DNA from: Protopterus annectens
Taxonomy: Eukaryota > Chordata > Ceratodontiformes > Protopteridae
Length of the DNA stretch: 64,000 nucleotides
Assembly: GCF_019279795.1 (NCBI RefSeq)
Contig: NC_056744.1
Span: 900,929,904-900,993,903 of the forward strand
Direction of reading: 5' to 3'
How positions within the stretch are numbered: position 1 is the first letter of the stretch; the number at the start of each line of letters is the position of its first letter. Made by a program: the position numbers and the translations under genes. The notes under the pieces were generated by a model. That model saw nothing but the letters and a program-made list of their open reading frames with translations. It was not told the origin of the DNA and did no database searches. Positions 35,045-44,510 of the stretch are shown one piece after another.

Positions 35045-35228
35045 TGTAAAGAAACCTGGTGTGACCAGTACTGCTGTATGTACAGAAATCTGGTGTGACC
35101 AGTACTGCTGTATGTACAGAAACCTGGTGTGACCAGTACTGCTGTATGTACAGAAACCTGGTATGACCAGTACTGCTGTATGTACAGAAACCTGGTATGA
35201 CCAGTACTGCTGAATGTACAGAAACCTG
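35045..35228 (+). repeat. 34-bp tandem array, distal part (about 5 units)
   Basis: Continuation of the array after the MITE. The last unit runs without a break into LINE coding sequence at ACCTGGGTAATGAAGGC. Confidence 0.95.
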
Positions 35229-35655
35229 GGTAATGAAGGCAGTGAAGGCAGAGAAGTTGAGAAAGCTAGAAGTGATGAAGTGCCTAAAATGAGTGGTAGG
35301 GTGCACAGACAAAGAAATAAGGGCATCAGAGCAGAAGCCCAAGTAGCTCCATTTAAAGACAAGGTTCAAGAAGGACAGATTGTGGTGGTTTGGGCACATG
35401 CGCAGGAAAGCAGAAGACAATCTGGTGAAGAAAATCTGGGACAGATGAGAAGATGGCAAGAGAAAATGAGGGCATCCAGCAACGGGATGGATGCATTGTG
35501 TGAAAGAAGACCTGCGACAGTCAGGCAGAAGTGTTAAAGAAGGTAGGAGAGTAGCACTGAAATGAAAAAGATGGTGATACTTGATGCAACACCCGGTCTC
35601 CATATAGAAAATGGAAAGAAGGGGGTGATGATGTCGATGATGGTGATAGTGAGGT

Positions 35656-36139
35656 AGGGTGCAAGAGGGCCTGTTCTCCCTACAATAGACATTGTTTTAA
35701 TATGCTTACTTTGAGATTATGTCTCCGAGTATGAGCAATGTGAAGTTGATAATTGCTTTTTTCAATCTTTTTTTTTGATATTTTACCTGTTGATGAAGTT
35801 TTAAGATCTATCTATATAAAACTATGCTGTATAATAACTACTATGTACTTAATCTATAACATCCTTGCATCCCAGTCTGCCTAACTCACATTCTTACTCT
35901 ACCCTTTTCTCCTAACCCAAAAGCCTGCTAATTTTATACCTATATGTAACAATTTTTTTATAAACTCTATTAGGTTATAGCCATTTAGGCTTCAGCTATT
36001 ATAAATGATATACTTGCTCAAATGTTGGGCTTCAAAGAGCGTACAACTCCTAATTGTGATCATGGATGCCTCCACTTGCTTGACTCTATGTATAAATATG
36101 TAAACACTAAGCCTTATGTAAATATTACCTGTTTTCATC
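35656..36139. other. No recognised feature
   Basis: AT-rich gap between LINE copy a and CR1 copy A. Confidence 0.45.
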
Positions 36140-36499
36140 TGTTATCTAGTTCGTAGGTTAATAGGTATAAACTAGGCTAACAACCACAAGAGTCTTTATA
36201 AGCCTAGCTGCACACCCCAACCAAATTGTGTCCCTATGTATCATGGGCCTTTATTAGTAGGGGGCGTATTAGTTAGGAAGTTTCTAAAGGTTACATGTGA
36301 AGGTATGTTAGTTTGGATATAGTTAATGTCTGCCTCTGTCTACCTGAGACCTGGGGTCCAGACCCAAGATGAATTTCCGATTTCCCATCCATTGGACAAT
36401 GTTACTCTTAAACAGGGTTATGGATAGAGTCTGCTACACATGGATGGGGAGCCTATTCCAGAGCATGGGGATCACTGAGACAAATATCTGTCTTTCCAG

Positions 36500-37855
36500 T
36501 ATGTCCTATTTATATTGCAAACAAAATTTAAATCCTTGGATCTAGGGGTTCTTATGCTGCTTTTTTGCAGATGTACAAAAAGCTCATTAGAGCTGGATCC
36601 AAGGATGCTTTGTATGCCAGACATAGATCGTCTCTCAATAATCTGTAGGAGACCAAGTATAGAGCTAGGGCTTTAAGGTAATCCATATAGGATAATGTGT
36701 TTATGCCCTGGGTTCTTTTGATAAGGAACATCTGTGGACTTTTGACACCAACCATTTATATGTGTCAGAGCCTCTTGTAAGATGTTTGTGTCATGTGAGG
36801 AATCTATGCTAGTTTTCAGTTTGCAATCATCTGCATACTTATTCAGCCAAAGGCCTTGACATTAGCTTTTACCTCTGAGAAGTAGATGCCAAATAGGAGT
36901 TGTCCCAGCCTGAAACCCTGATGTACCCTGCTGGTGACCAGTCTGTTAGTCAAAGTGGTCTCATCAGTCCTGACTTCCTGGTTCCTGTCTGTGAGACAGC
37001 TGACAATCCAGTGAGTTGTGTAGGGGTTTATGCCTAGTTTGGTGGGTTTGTCAACTATACCCGAGTTTGGTATTGTATCAAACACCTTAGCCAGGTCCAG
37101 GTAGGTGGTATGCACCACTTTCCCCTCATCCATTGCCTTGGTGACCGTCTCAAAAAAGTCCACCAAGTTTATAAGGCATGGCCTTCTCTTGACTAAAGCA
37201 AGTTGGGTTGAGTCCAGTGTCTGAAGGCTGCTTATGTCCTTGTTAATCATTTTTATTATAATTCATTCCATGACTTTGCATATTAGACTAGTCAGACTAA
37301 TGGTTCTTTAGTTTCCAGGGAAGGGTGATGGCCCATCCTTGTGAAGTGGGATAACTGTTGTAGTCCTTCATTCCCATAGTACAGAACCTGTTTTGAGGCT
37401 ATAGTTAAAAGTGTCTCAAGTGGTCTTGATATGTCATGTTTCAAGCTAGGTTTTTGGCCTTATTGAGTGTCACTAGGACCTGCTCCCTGCTAATAGCTTA
37501 TGGGTATGTTAGTAGGTGTTTCATGCAGGGTGGGGGGGCTGTGAATTTGTTAGCCAGCAGATTTACTATGTCACTTTGCTCAGTGAAGGTGGTACCATTG
37601 ACCACCAATTTGGCATACTGCTGTGTACTGCCTTTCAGATTACGAATATAGCTGTAGAAGGCTTTGTGGTTGTCTTTAGCCTGTAAAACTATCTTGACTT
37701 CATAACTGGCCTTGTTGGACTTAATTAGCCCTCTACATTTCTTGCTTAGTTTAATTAGAGAGTTTTTATCATGATGGGAGTTACTTTTCCTGATTTCATC
37801 CATGACTTTTTCTTTTTGTTATATACCCTTTTAAGGTTAGGATTCCACCAGTGTG
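36500..37855 (-). pseudogene. CR1-like reverse transcriptase
   Basis: The minus strand begins with a HWWNPNLKRVYNKKKK linker right after the copy B junction, then the frame 37803-37498 with KVIDEIRK-like and FYSYIRNLKG. The main piece (37250-36843) has KRRPCLINLVDFFETV, HTTYLDLAKVFDTIP (motif A), SRVHQGFRLGQLLFGIYFSEV (motif B). The catalytic xxDD region falls at a break near 36820. The C-terminal helix LKALALYLVSYRLLRDDLC is at 36755-36552. Motif wording is typical of CR1. Copy D at 59.6-60.4 kb is closely similar. Confidence 0.85.
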
Positions 37856-38572
37856 ATTCAGAGATTCACAGGAGAGTACCAGGCAAACTGCCTTTGTGGG
37901 ACATTTTAAGCCTATCCCATTTCCCTTTTTGAACTTAAAATAACCTATCCCATTTGGTTATAGATTAGCCTAACCTATCCTATGGTTGATAATTATATAT
38001 TAACCTTAATGAGAATAACTGGGCTCATAGCATAGATAATTTGAGGGGACCCATGCATCAGATAAAGCATTTAGGAGCTGCATCAGTCCATTAGTAGTAC
38101 AGGGGGCAGTCCTGGGGTCAATTTTCTGTTTTCCATTTGTAGATCTAAGTTGTGCTTGAAATTGAACAGGGATGAACTTTGTTTTATGTGGCTGTGGAGT
38201 CTGCTCCATAGCAGTGGTATCCTCTGTGAAAAATACCTGTCCCTCCAAATCATTATGTTAATGTGCAGAAGAATGTTAGATTCCTAGACCAAGTATTTAT
38301 GATGCTATATGACTTGCTGATGTGCAGTGAATCCATTAGTAATGGGTCAGAGAATGCCTTATATGCCAGACACAGGTCACCTCTTAGCAGTCTGTAGAAT
38401 ACTCAGTATAGTGATAAGGCTTTGAGTCGGTCCATGTAGGGCCTCTTGTTTAGGATTTGTATCCTTTTAGTAGGGTATCTCAGTGGGCATTCAATTTGTT
38501 GCATGTTGGACAGATACATGGCAAAGGGGGCATTATAATAAAAAATGGCCTAATGAGGGCTTAATAGCTGGT
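37856..38572 (-). mobile_element. CR1-like LINE 3' fragment, copy B, nested in copy A
   Basis: The minus strand starts at the RT thumb (ALIRPFFIIM..., about 38565). It continues through the ...LKALSLY... helix (about 38430) and the tail PHKTKFIPVQF...TNGLMQLLNALSDAW (38248-38006), and ends in a 3' UTR with GGGATAGGCTTAAAATGTCCCAC and GAATCTCTGAATC, a CR1-type terminal repeat, at about 37856. Copy A sequence stands on both sides. A piece of copy A between endonuclease and RT linker seems deleted at the junction. Confidence 0.75.
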
Positions 38573-39060
38573 GCAGTGCTCGTCGATATTGGTGAGTACA
38601 AGGTCCAGCATATTTGAATGTCTGGTGGGTGTGCACACTATCTGGTCAAGAGTATTTCTGTTAATAAAGTCCATTAATAATTTGTACCTGCTAATCTGAG
38701 ACAGTATATATACAGTGCGGTGTATGCTTCCTAGTCTATAGAGGGGTAGATAAAGTCTCCTGTGACTATGGTATTTGGTTTAATGGTGAGTGTCTCCACT
38801 AGGTCTATGTACAAGGTACTGGATTCCTGGGACATTAAGGGTGACCTATAGCTTGCTAGGATATAGTATGAGAATTTCTCTGTTTTGATTTGCACTTGCA
38901 TAAATTGCAGGGCATCATTCTGTTTAACCAACCTAGAGTTACACTTGTTGTTTATGTAGATCAACACTCTTCCACCTTCTGTCCCTGTCTGTGCAGTCCA
39001 TGGTCTAAATGTATGCAATGAACTGAAGCCTTGCACTGCCTGAGTATTTATGCAGATTTA
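38573..39060 (-). pseudogene. CR1-like AP endonuclease domain
   Basis: The minus-strand frame 39036-38731 has GGRVLIYINNKC, a Tyr/Ser-rich ILASYRSP block and IVTGDFIYPSID, where the Asn of the usual GDFN is replaced by Ile. Past a stop, the trace runs to LDQIVCTPTRHSNMLDLVLTN, a conserved CR1 endonuclease end, and then breaks at the copy B junction near 38572. The domain nicks target DNA. The N-terminal catalytic Glu region is not readable. Confidence 0.8.
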
Positions 39061-39499
39061 AACCATATCTTGGTAATGACATAGCTGTCAATATTATCTA
39101 GAATGAGTAGAGCTGGTAGGGTATGGAGTTTATTGTTTAGGCTCCTAGCATTGAGCAATAGCACCTTTAGGATTCTTTAGGTTTTATTTACTATGTTGGC
39201 AGATTTGTTAATTTGTATGCCTAAAAAAGGGTCTAATGGGGTAGATAAAGTTTTGACCAATATCCAGAAGCCTAGGGGGGACATGAGTAGACCATCCTTT
39301 GCAAAGCAATGTGGTTTGTTAACCATGTCCTCTCATGCTGACAGATATTGACTTCCCCCGGAACAACACCGGAAAATAAGCCAATTATTGAAATCAATCA
39401 TCTTTTGTTCAAACTGTGGCATCCACCTTTGTGAAGGTAGAATGCTGTTCAATGCAAGGCACATACTTGCCTGAGACACATATTCAGAGATCAATAATG

Positions 39500-40147
39500 T
39501 CTATCTACATATAGTCCAGGGAGGTACATCTCAGGACATTAATGCCCACATAGACTATGATAGAATCACATTGGTACATCTGGTGCAGTGACTGGAGTGC
39601 ATGTGTAACTTGGTGGATCCTGGCTTTAGATATGCAAGTAGACATTATCTTCTGCTTGTTCTGTCTGGTGAGTGGGGCATCCCTGTGTCAGACAGTAGAG
39701 TCCCCTATGACATGAGTTCTGGGTATGGCATTTGATTGCCTTGTGGGATTTGCTCTTGGGGTTCCACTGGGTGTAGGCATATGTGTGGTGTTTGGTGTTG
39801 CTTTTGGTGAGTGCTTTAGAGATTGCTTAGGATAGATGTTGCTATTTATAGGCTTAGAAGGTCTTTGAAGCTTGGAAAGATTGATTTTTAGTAATTCAGC
39901 ATAAGTTGGCCTATATGTGTGGTAGACACAATTTGTGGTGGATGTAGTGTATGTGTTCTTGACAACCTTGTTTGTATGCAAGATTTTTTCCTCCAGTGAA
40001 ATTGTGATGTGCATCTCTGCCATACTGTGTTTGTTTCTTTAAGGGTTAAATGGTTGTCTGTGAACATGAAACAATTGTTACATTATCTCAGGATGCCCGT
40101 ATCTACCAAGCTGGCTATGGAGACATTTAGAAATTTCCTATCCATGT
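39500..40147 (-). pseudogene. CR1-like ORF1 with SGNH-esterase-like blocks
   Basis: The ATG at 40147-40145 opens MDRKFLNVSIASLVDTGIL, followed after a stop by a Cys/His patch (CNNCFMFTDNH). In another frame (40023-39688) comes a Ser/Thr/Pro-rich linker ending HVIGDSTV, the GDS block of the SGNH hydrolase family that many CR1 ORF1 proteins contain. Further on (about 39560) YVGINVLR corresponds to the family's GxND block, with the Asp lost. The parallel copy C at 43.6 kb still encodes HVGVNDLR, supporting the reading. ORF1 is thought to bind RNA and assist retroposition. Confidence 0.7.
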
Positions 40148-40734
40148 TGTCTGGACATGTATATGGGTGCTCTACTATAGGTTGTGGACTGGGTTATATA
40201 GAGGTTCCCTTGGGTGGTGTCTGGGGTTTGGCACTAACTAGGTTAGATTATGCTATGATTTGATAGTAGTGCTCTTTAATGTGCAGACTAGCTGCTCTAA
40301 GCTTGTCTCCACACAATGGCTTTGTTTTAACCAGACTAAGTTACAGGTTTCAATTCCAGGGGTAGTTTTATAGAAAAAATTTACTATCTAAGCCAGTGAT
40401 GGTGAACCTATGACAAGAGTGTCAAAGGTGACATGCCACAACATTTTGGGGGAAATGCCAGTGTTCACGAACACCTGAGTTACCAAAGAAACTGCTTTTG
40501 CATTCATTGGTAATGTGAAGTGCATTGAATTATTTTGTGCCAGGAGCCAGTTCAACAACACTGCTGCAGAGGTAAGGAAGTTATTAACCTCAAAGACTGT
40601 TTTGGTATACTGTCTCAATACAGTCTGCAAAGGGCAGTGCTGACATTGTTTTCTCTTTGTGGTTATACTTCTGCAAAGGACAAGTGCTCTGCATTTCTAA
40701 GCACGTGTTGTTTTACATTCCACCCAACTGTCCC

Positions 40735-40990
40735 TCTTAATCCCTCCAAAAACTGGTGACGTTCTACACTTAATAATGACAATAATTAGATGTATAGATT
40801 CATTTTACTTCAGAAAATGTATATTAATTCATGTTTATTTTTTTCTGTCAGTGTCTCAAATTAATAGTACTAGCGGTTTAAAACTGTCCATGTCTCTTAT
40901 TTCTAGATTTGTCCCTGATTCTGTTGAGATTTATCCCTGATGTAGAGAGCTATGCTGTTTTATTTATTTTAATTAATTAATTAATTAATT
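40735..40990. repeat. Internal direct repeat in hAT element, copy 1 (partner 41504-41750)
   Basis: Both copies share AATCCCTCC.AAAACTGGTGAC, CTTCAGAAAATGTATATTAA and AAACTGTCCATGTCTCTTAT. About 250 bp, high identity, same orientation. The 510 bp between them (41000-41503) have different, more GC-rich composition and could be a captured sequence or a solo LTR-like insert. Confidence 0.9.
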
Positions 40991-41009
40991 AATTAATTAA
41001 TTAATTAAC
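40973..41009. repeat. (ATTA)n microsatellite
   Basis: About nine TTAA/AATT tetranucleotide repeats, absent from the second internal copy. Confidence 0.9.
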
Positions 41010-41503
41010 CAATTAATATGTGATGTCTGCGCACTGGCCCAGCCATCAAGTAGCCTCAATCCTCACCACTAACACCAGTGAGGGGCGTCCATATAGGAAA
41101 AGGACAATAAATACACACGCAGTAAAGTACAATTTCCCTTAAGAACACACAGAGATCACAGTCAGTCTGGGTCTGGTTTCTCCCTTTCTCTCCAGATCCC
41201 CAATAAGACTCCCCATTGGCACAGCTATAGGGTCCAGATCTCAGCCTAGTGGGCAAGCTAAAACCTTCAGCACCCTCTCTGTCCAACTAATGCTTTGTGT
41301 CCCTGCCCAAATAGCTGACACACACACCCTTTGAGATAAGAGTTATATACAACCACACAGACACTTCTGGGGAAGGCTGGCACAGGTTCTCCAGTTGTGC
41401 CCCTTTTACCCAGACTATACGGTAATACCACTTGCCACCACCCACTAATATTTATCAGTTACTCAAAGGCCCTTATGAAAGGGTGCCCAATTATACTGTG
41501 TAA

Positions 41504-41750
41504 TCCCTCCTAAAACTGGTGACTTTCTACACTTAATAATGACAATAATTAGATTTATAGACTAATTTTACTTCAGAAAATGTATATTAATTCACGTTCA
41601 TTTTTTCTGTCATTGTCTCAGATTAATAGTACTAGTAGTTTAAAACTGTCCATGTCTCTTATTTCTAGATTTGTCCCTGATTCTATTGAGATTTATCCCT
41701 GATGTATTGAGAGCTGTACTGTTTTATTTATTTTAATTAATTATTTTTTG
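41504..41750. repeat. Internal direct repeat in hAT element, copy 2
   Basis: Partner of 40735-40990. The native hAT right terminus follows directly after it. Confidence 0.9.
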
Positions 41751-41840
41751 TGGGCGGTGACACACCAGCAGAGTCAAGTTAGGCATTTTCTGAATTTTTG
41801 ATACGCTGAGCCCAAAAGGTTCACCATCACTGATCTAAGC

Positions 41841-42540
41841 ATTTGTATCTGTACAGGGTAATGAAAGAGTGGAAGGGAAGACTTTAAATGTAATCTTATC
41901 TTACTTTAAGGTACAGAAGCCACAGACGCTGCCTATTAAAACCACACAAGCAGTCAGCCATCTTAGTCTTGAGACTGCTGTAAGCTTAGAAGCTTGAAAA
42001 CAAAGTATTTGGACTACATTTTGCATCCAGGGAAGTACATTTAAACCACATTGACAATATTGCTCTTATCATACCTTTTGATTCAGTTTTGTATGTTGTG
42101 TTTGCTCTTTATCTGAAGCTATTAATTTAAGGCATTTTATAGTTTGCAGTATGTTTTGGTTTCTGTGCTGACCCCTCATTTTATTGCATTTTTATTAGCT
42201 CTTCTGAATTTGGTTCCCTACCCACCCAGCCACCCTATTCCTGCTGTGTTTACCCTACTCCTATTGTGCTTTTATACATGGAGGCATTTGAGTGGCCTGT
42301 CCCTACTGTATATCTGGCCTTGGAAGTTCTTCCCAGACTCATCTTCTGTACACCTGGCCCTAGAAGCTCCTTCCAGTCTTATCTCCTCTGCTCATCTTAC
42401 TGGTTACTGCAGAAGAAACTGGGAAGGCCCTCCCCTTAGACTGTTAATGTGCTTTGAAATTACTTTAAAGTGTGTGTGTTCATTTATGGCTTGTCTGCCT
42501 TTGAATCACCGTGTAATTAATTGTAACCTTAGATTTGTCT
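41841..42540. other. No clear gene; possible CR1-A 5' leader and CR1-C upstream DNA
   Basis: The first 200 bases, on the minus strand, may be the detached 5' end of CR1 copy A. The rest contains a 141-codon hydrophobic frame with no recognisable motif, judged chance. Confidence 0.4.
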
Positions 42541-42544
42541 CTGG

Positions 42545-43470
42545 TTCCTTTTCACTTGTGGATAACTAAGGTATGTTTCTGGGACTGCAGTTCTAGTGGT
42601 AGAAGAAAGGTAGTTTGGTCTGTCTTGGATCTGGGATGCACACAGTGAGTCTTAAAGTGAGAATTACTTGCTGTACCTAGTTGTTGATTATGGTGATGCA
42701 GTGGTTAGCATTGTCACCTCACAGCAAGAAGTTCTCCAGTGCAGTTCTTGGCTGGCGAGCCTTCTGTGTAGACTCTTCATGTCCTCCCTGTAGTTGAGTG
42801 AGTTTTAAAGACATGTAGGTAGGTGCGTGCTAGTGAGTGTGTGCCTTCTGTGAAGGTTGGGTGCCACGCTGGCAACTCTTCACCATAAAAACTTCACTAA
42901 TCAATCTGTGGACCGGTGATCCGCTATGGTGACCCATGACTGGGAAAAGCCAAAAGACATTTTTTACTTGTTGTAGCTAGCTGCTTGATTAGTTTTTGAT
43001 GCTTTTTACTTCTGGCTTTCTAAAGTGTGTTTTTGCATTAAGAAGACTGGGACTGCAATTCTAGTTGGAGTAGAAAGGTAGCCTGGCCTATCTGAGTTGG
43101 AAAACACTCAAAGGGGGTATAAAAGGACAATTATATGTTGTGGCTTGTTGGCACCTTTTCACTTTTGGCTAGCCAAAGTGTGTTTTTACATTAAGAAGTC
43201 TGGGATTGTTATTCTAGTGGCAGTAGTAAAGTAGCTTGGACAGTTCAGGTTGGGAAACAAAAACAGAGGCTTAAAGTAAGATTACTTCATCAGTCTGAGG
43301 GCTTATTACAGACTTAGTTGTTTGGTGTTAATCTGCACTTGACAGCTACTTTTGTTGTGCTTTTACAATAAGAAGTTCTAGGATCAACCATCTTGTGGCA
43401 GAAGATGTTTACCTTGTCCCTCTGAGTTGGGAAGCATTCCTCAGAGCTCAAAGTTTAGCCATTTATTGGC
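42545..43470 (+). repeat. About 170-bp imperfect tandem repeat, four units, upstream of CR1 copy C
   Basis: The units start with CACTTNTGGCTANCTAAAG-like sequence and share TTAAGAAGNCTGGGA, ATTCTAGTGGCAGTAG, and CTGAGTTGGGAA followed by CTTAAAGT. They lie at about 42545-42690, 42995-43140, 43155-43310 and 43345-43470. A SINE splits the first from the second. The position directly upstream of CR1 copy C suggests repeated 5' UTR promoter units, but this is inference. Confidence 0.7.
42693..42963 (+). mobile_element. tRNA-headed SINE, copy 3 (plus)
   Basis: Same family as 10154-10423: GGTGATGCAGTGGTTAGCATTG head, GGCGAGCCTTCTGTGTAGACT body, and GGGAAAAGCCAAAAG end. It is flanked by similar but imperfect direct repeats (TTACTTGCTGTACCTAG at about 42666 and TTACTTGTTGTAGCTAG at about 42964), a diverged target duplication. 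Confidence 0.85.
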
Positions 43471-43529
43471 CTGAGAGCATGGAAGTTAGTTTTCAGATTT
43501 TTTTCTGTCTGCTATAAATTATGCACTTT

Positions 43530-44510
43530 TTCACAGAGCTGTTCACTGTGCAGTTGCAGTTATCAGTAATATCATGTACACACTCAAGCCATTGCAGCAC
43601 AGATTCCAGTATGATTCTATCACAGTCCATGTGGGTGTAAATGACCTGCGATGTACCTTGCTAGACTTTATGAAAAGGGACATAATAAATCTCTGTGAGT
43701 ATGTGTGACAGACAGGCACATGCCTCTTACATGGGGCAGCATTCTACCATCACCAAGGATGATGCCACGGTATATTCAGAACACAACCAATTTTAATAAC
43801 TGGCTTAGTTACTGGTGTCACTCCAGGGGAATCCAGTATCTATCAGCATGAAAGGACATGGTTAACAGACCATGCTGCCTTGCCAAGAATAGTCTGCACC
43901 TGTCCCCTTGGGCTTTCAGGTATTGATAAAACTTTATCCATCCCCTTACAGCCTTTTTTAGGCAATGTCAAAATAACAAAACTAGCAACCTAAAAAAATA
44001 AATACTCAAAGCAACCTTAAGGTGTTACTGCTAGGAACTCCACACCCTGCAAGCTCTCCTCACTCTGGAGAATGTAGACATCTGCACTGTTACCGTGACT
44101 TGGTTTAAAGCCATAGATTGTGTTCTAGTCCTGGAAGGCTACAGTGCTTTCACACATTTAGACCAACAGCAGAATATACAGTGGCTAAAGGTGGAGGTGT
44201 CTTGATCTACATTAGGAAGAAATACAACTCCAGTTTGGTTAAACAGGATGATGCCCTGGAGTTCATCTACATCTAAGTCTACATAGACAAGGCTCCTTAC
44301 CATGTTCTGGCCACTTACAGGTCACCTCTGATCCACTAAGCTCACAACTCTTACCTAGACCTACTAGAGGTACTCACCATCCAACCAAATACCCTTTTCA
44401 TTGGAAACTTTATCTGCCTTCTATAGACCGAGAAACATGCACTGCCTCTAACTCATAAGCACAATGTTTCCTGGACTTTATCAGCACAAACACCCTGGAA
44501 AAAGCTAGAG
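43530..44510 (+). pseudogene. CR1-like LINE, copy C (ORF1 esterase part and AP endonuclease)
   Basis: Plus-strand remnant of the CR1 family seen at 36-40 kb. Early on (about 43590-43660) it encodes RFQYDSITVHVGVNDLRCTLL, the esterase GxND block with the Asp kept. After many stops, endonuclease traces follow in changing frames (GGGVLIYI-like at about 44200, a GNF(I)CLL-like block at about 44400). It ends in FLDFISTNTLEKA at about 44505, mid-domain, where LINE copy b begins. Badly decayed and 3'-truncated. Confidence 0.7.

Larger units (their letters stand above)
32141..35655 (+). mobile_element. RTE-like LINE copy a, containing a tandem array and a MITE
   Basis: 5'-truncated non-LTR element. 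The coding trace starts at AFLDLKKAYDKIP (about 32164), the first RT Asp block. It passes LLYADDVALQ (about 32440), the catalytic box, partly in a shifted frame, and reaches a conserved RNL..RPVLLY segment at about 32750. There the sequence turns into a 34-bp tandem array (32750-34694), a MITE (34698-35039) and five more units. At 35228 the LINE resumes with VMKAVKAEKLRKLEV. The tail carries the RLWWFGHMRRK-like and WMDCVKEDLRQ-like blocks, partly frameshifted, and ends in a GATGAT-rich 3' tail (35620-35650). Clade assignment is tentative. Confidence 0.85.
36140..40390 (-). mobile_element. CR1-like LINE, copy A (near full length, nested insertion)
   Basis: The minus strand carries ORF1 (about 40147-39500) with an esterase-like part, then an APE endonuclease (about 39060-38573), then RT (37855-36500), then a C-terminal tail and a 3' end near 36140. 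A second CR1 3' fragment (copy B) interrupts it between endonuclease and RT. Repeated stops and frameshifts. The 5' leader probably continues beyond the hAT element at 40394-41832, since the hAT target duplication shows that 40393 and 41841 were once adjacent and the minus strand near 41990 has an AAGATGGCTGACTGC leader-like block. Confidence 0.85.
40394..41832. mobile_element. hAT-like DNA transposon, non-autonomous, with 8-bp target duplication
   Basis: The left end CAGTGATGGTGAACCT is matched exactly by the reverse complement of the right end (AGGTTCACCATCACTG). ATCTAAGC occurs at 40386-40393 and 41833-41840, a perfect 8-bp duplication, the hallmark of hAT. The left subterminal region carries AGGTGACATGCCAC, common in vertebrate hAT elements. 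No transposase is readable in its 1.44 kb. It contains a direct duplication of about 250 bp and an ATTA microsatellite. Confidence 0.92.

Noticed and set aside
32750-35228. CRISPR array
   Set aside because: Units are contiguous 34-bp tandem repeats with no spacers, in vertebrate DNA and of LINE origin.
40991-41503. Solo LTR inside the hAT element
   Set aside because: I see no convincing TG...CA ends or short target duplication; left as a question in the findings.
42144-42569. 141-codon hydrophobic frame
   Set aside because: No motif, no homology I can recognise, and it overlaps the CR1 upstream repeat. Likely chance.
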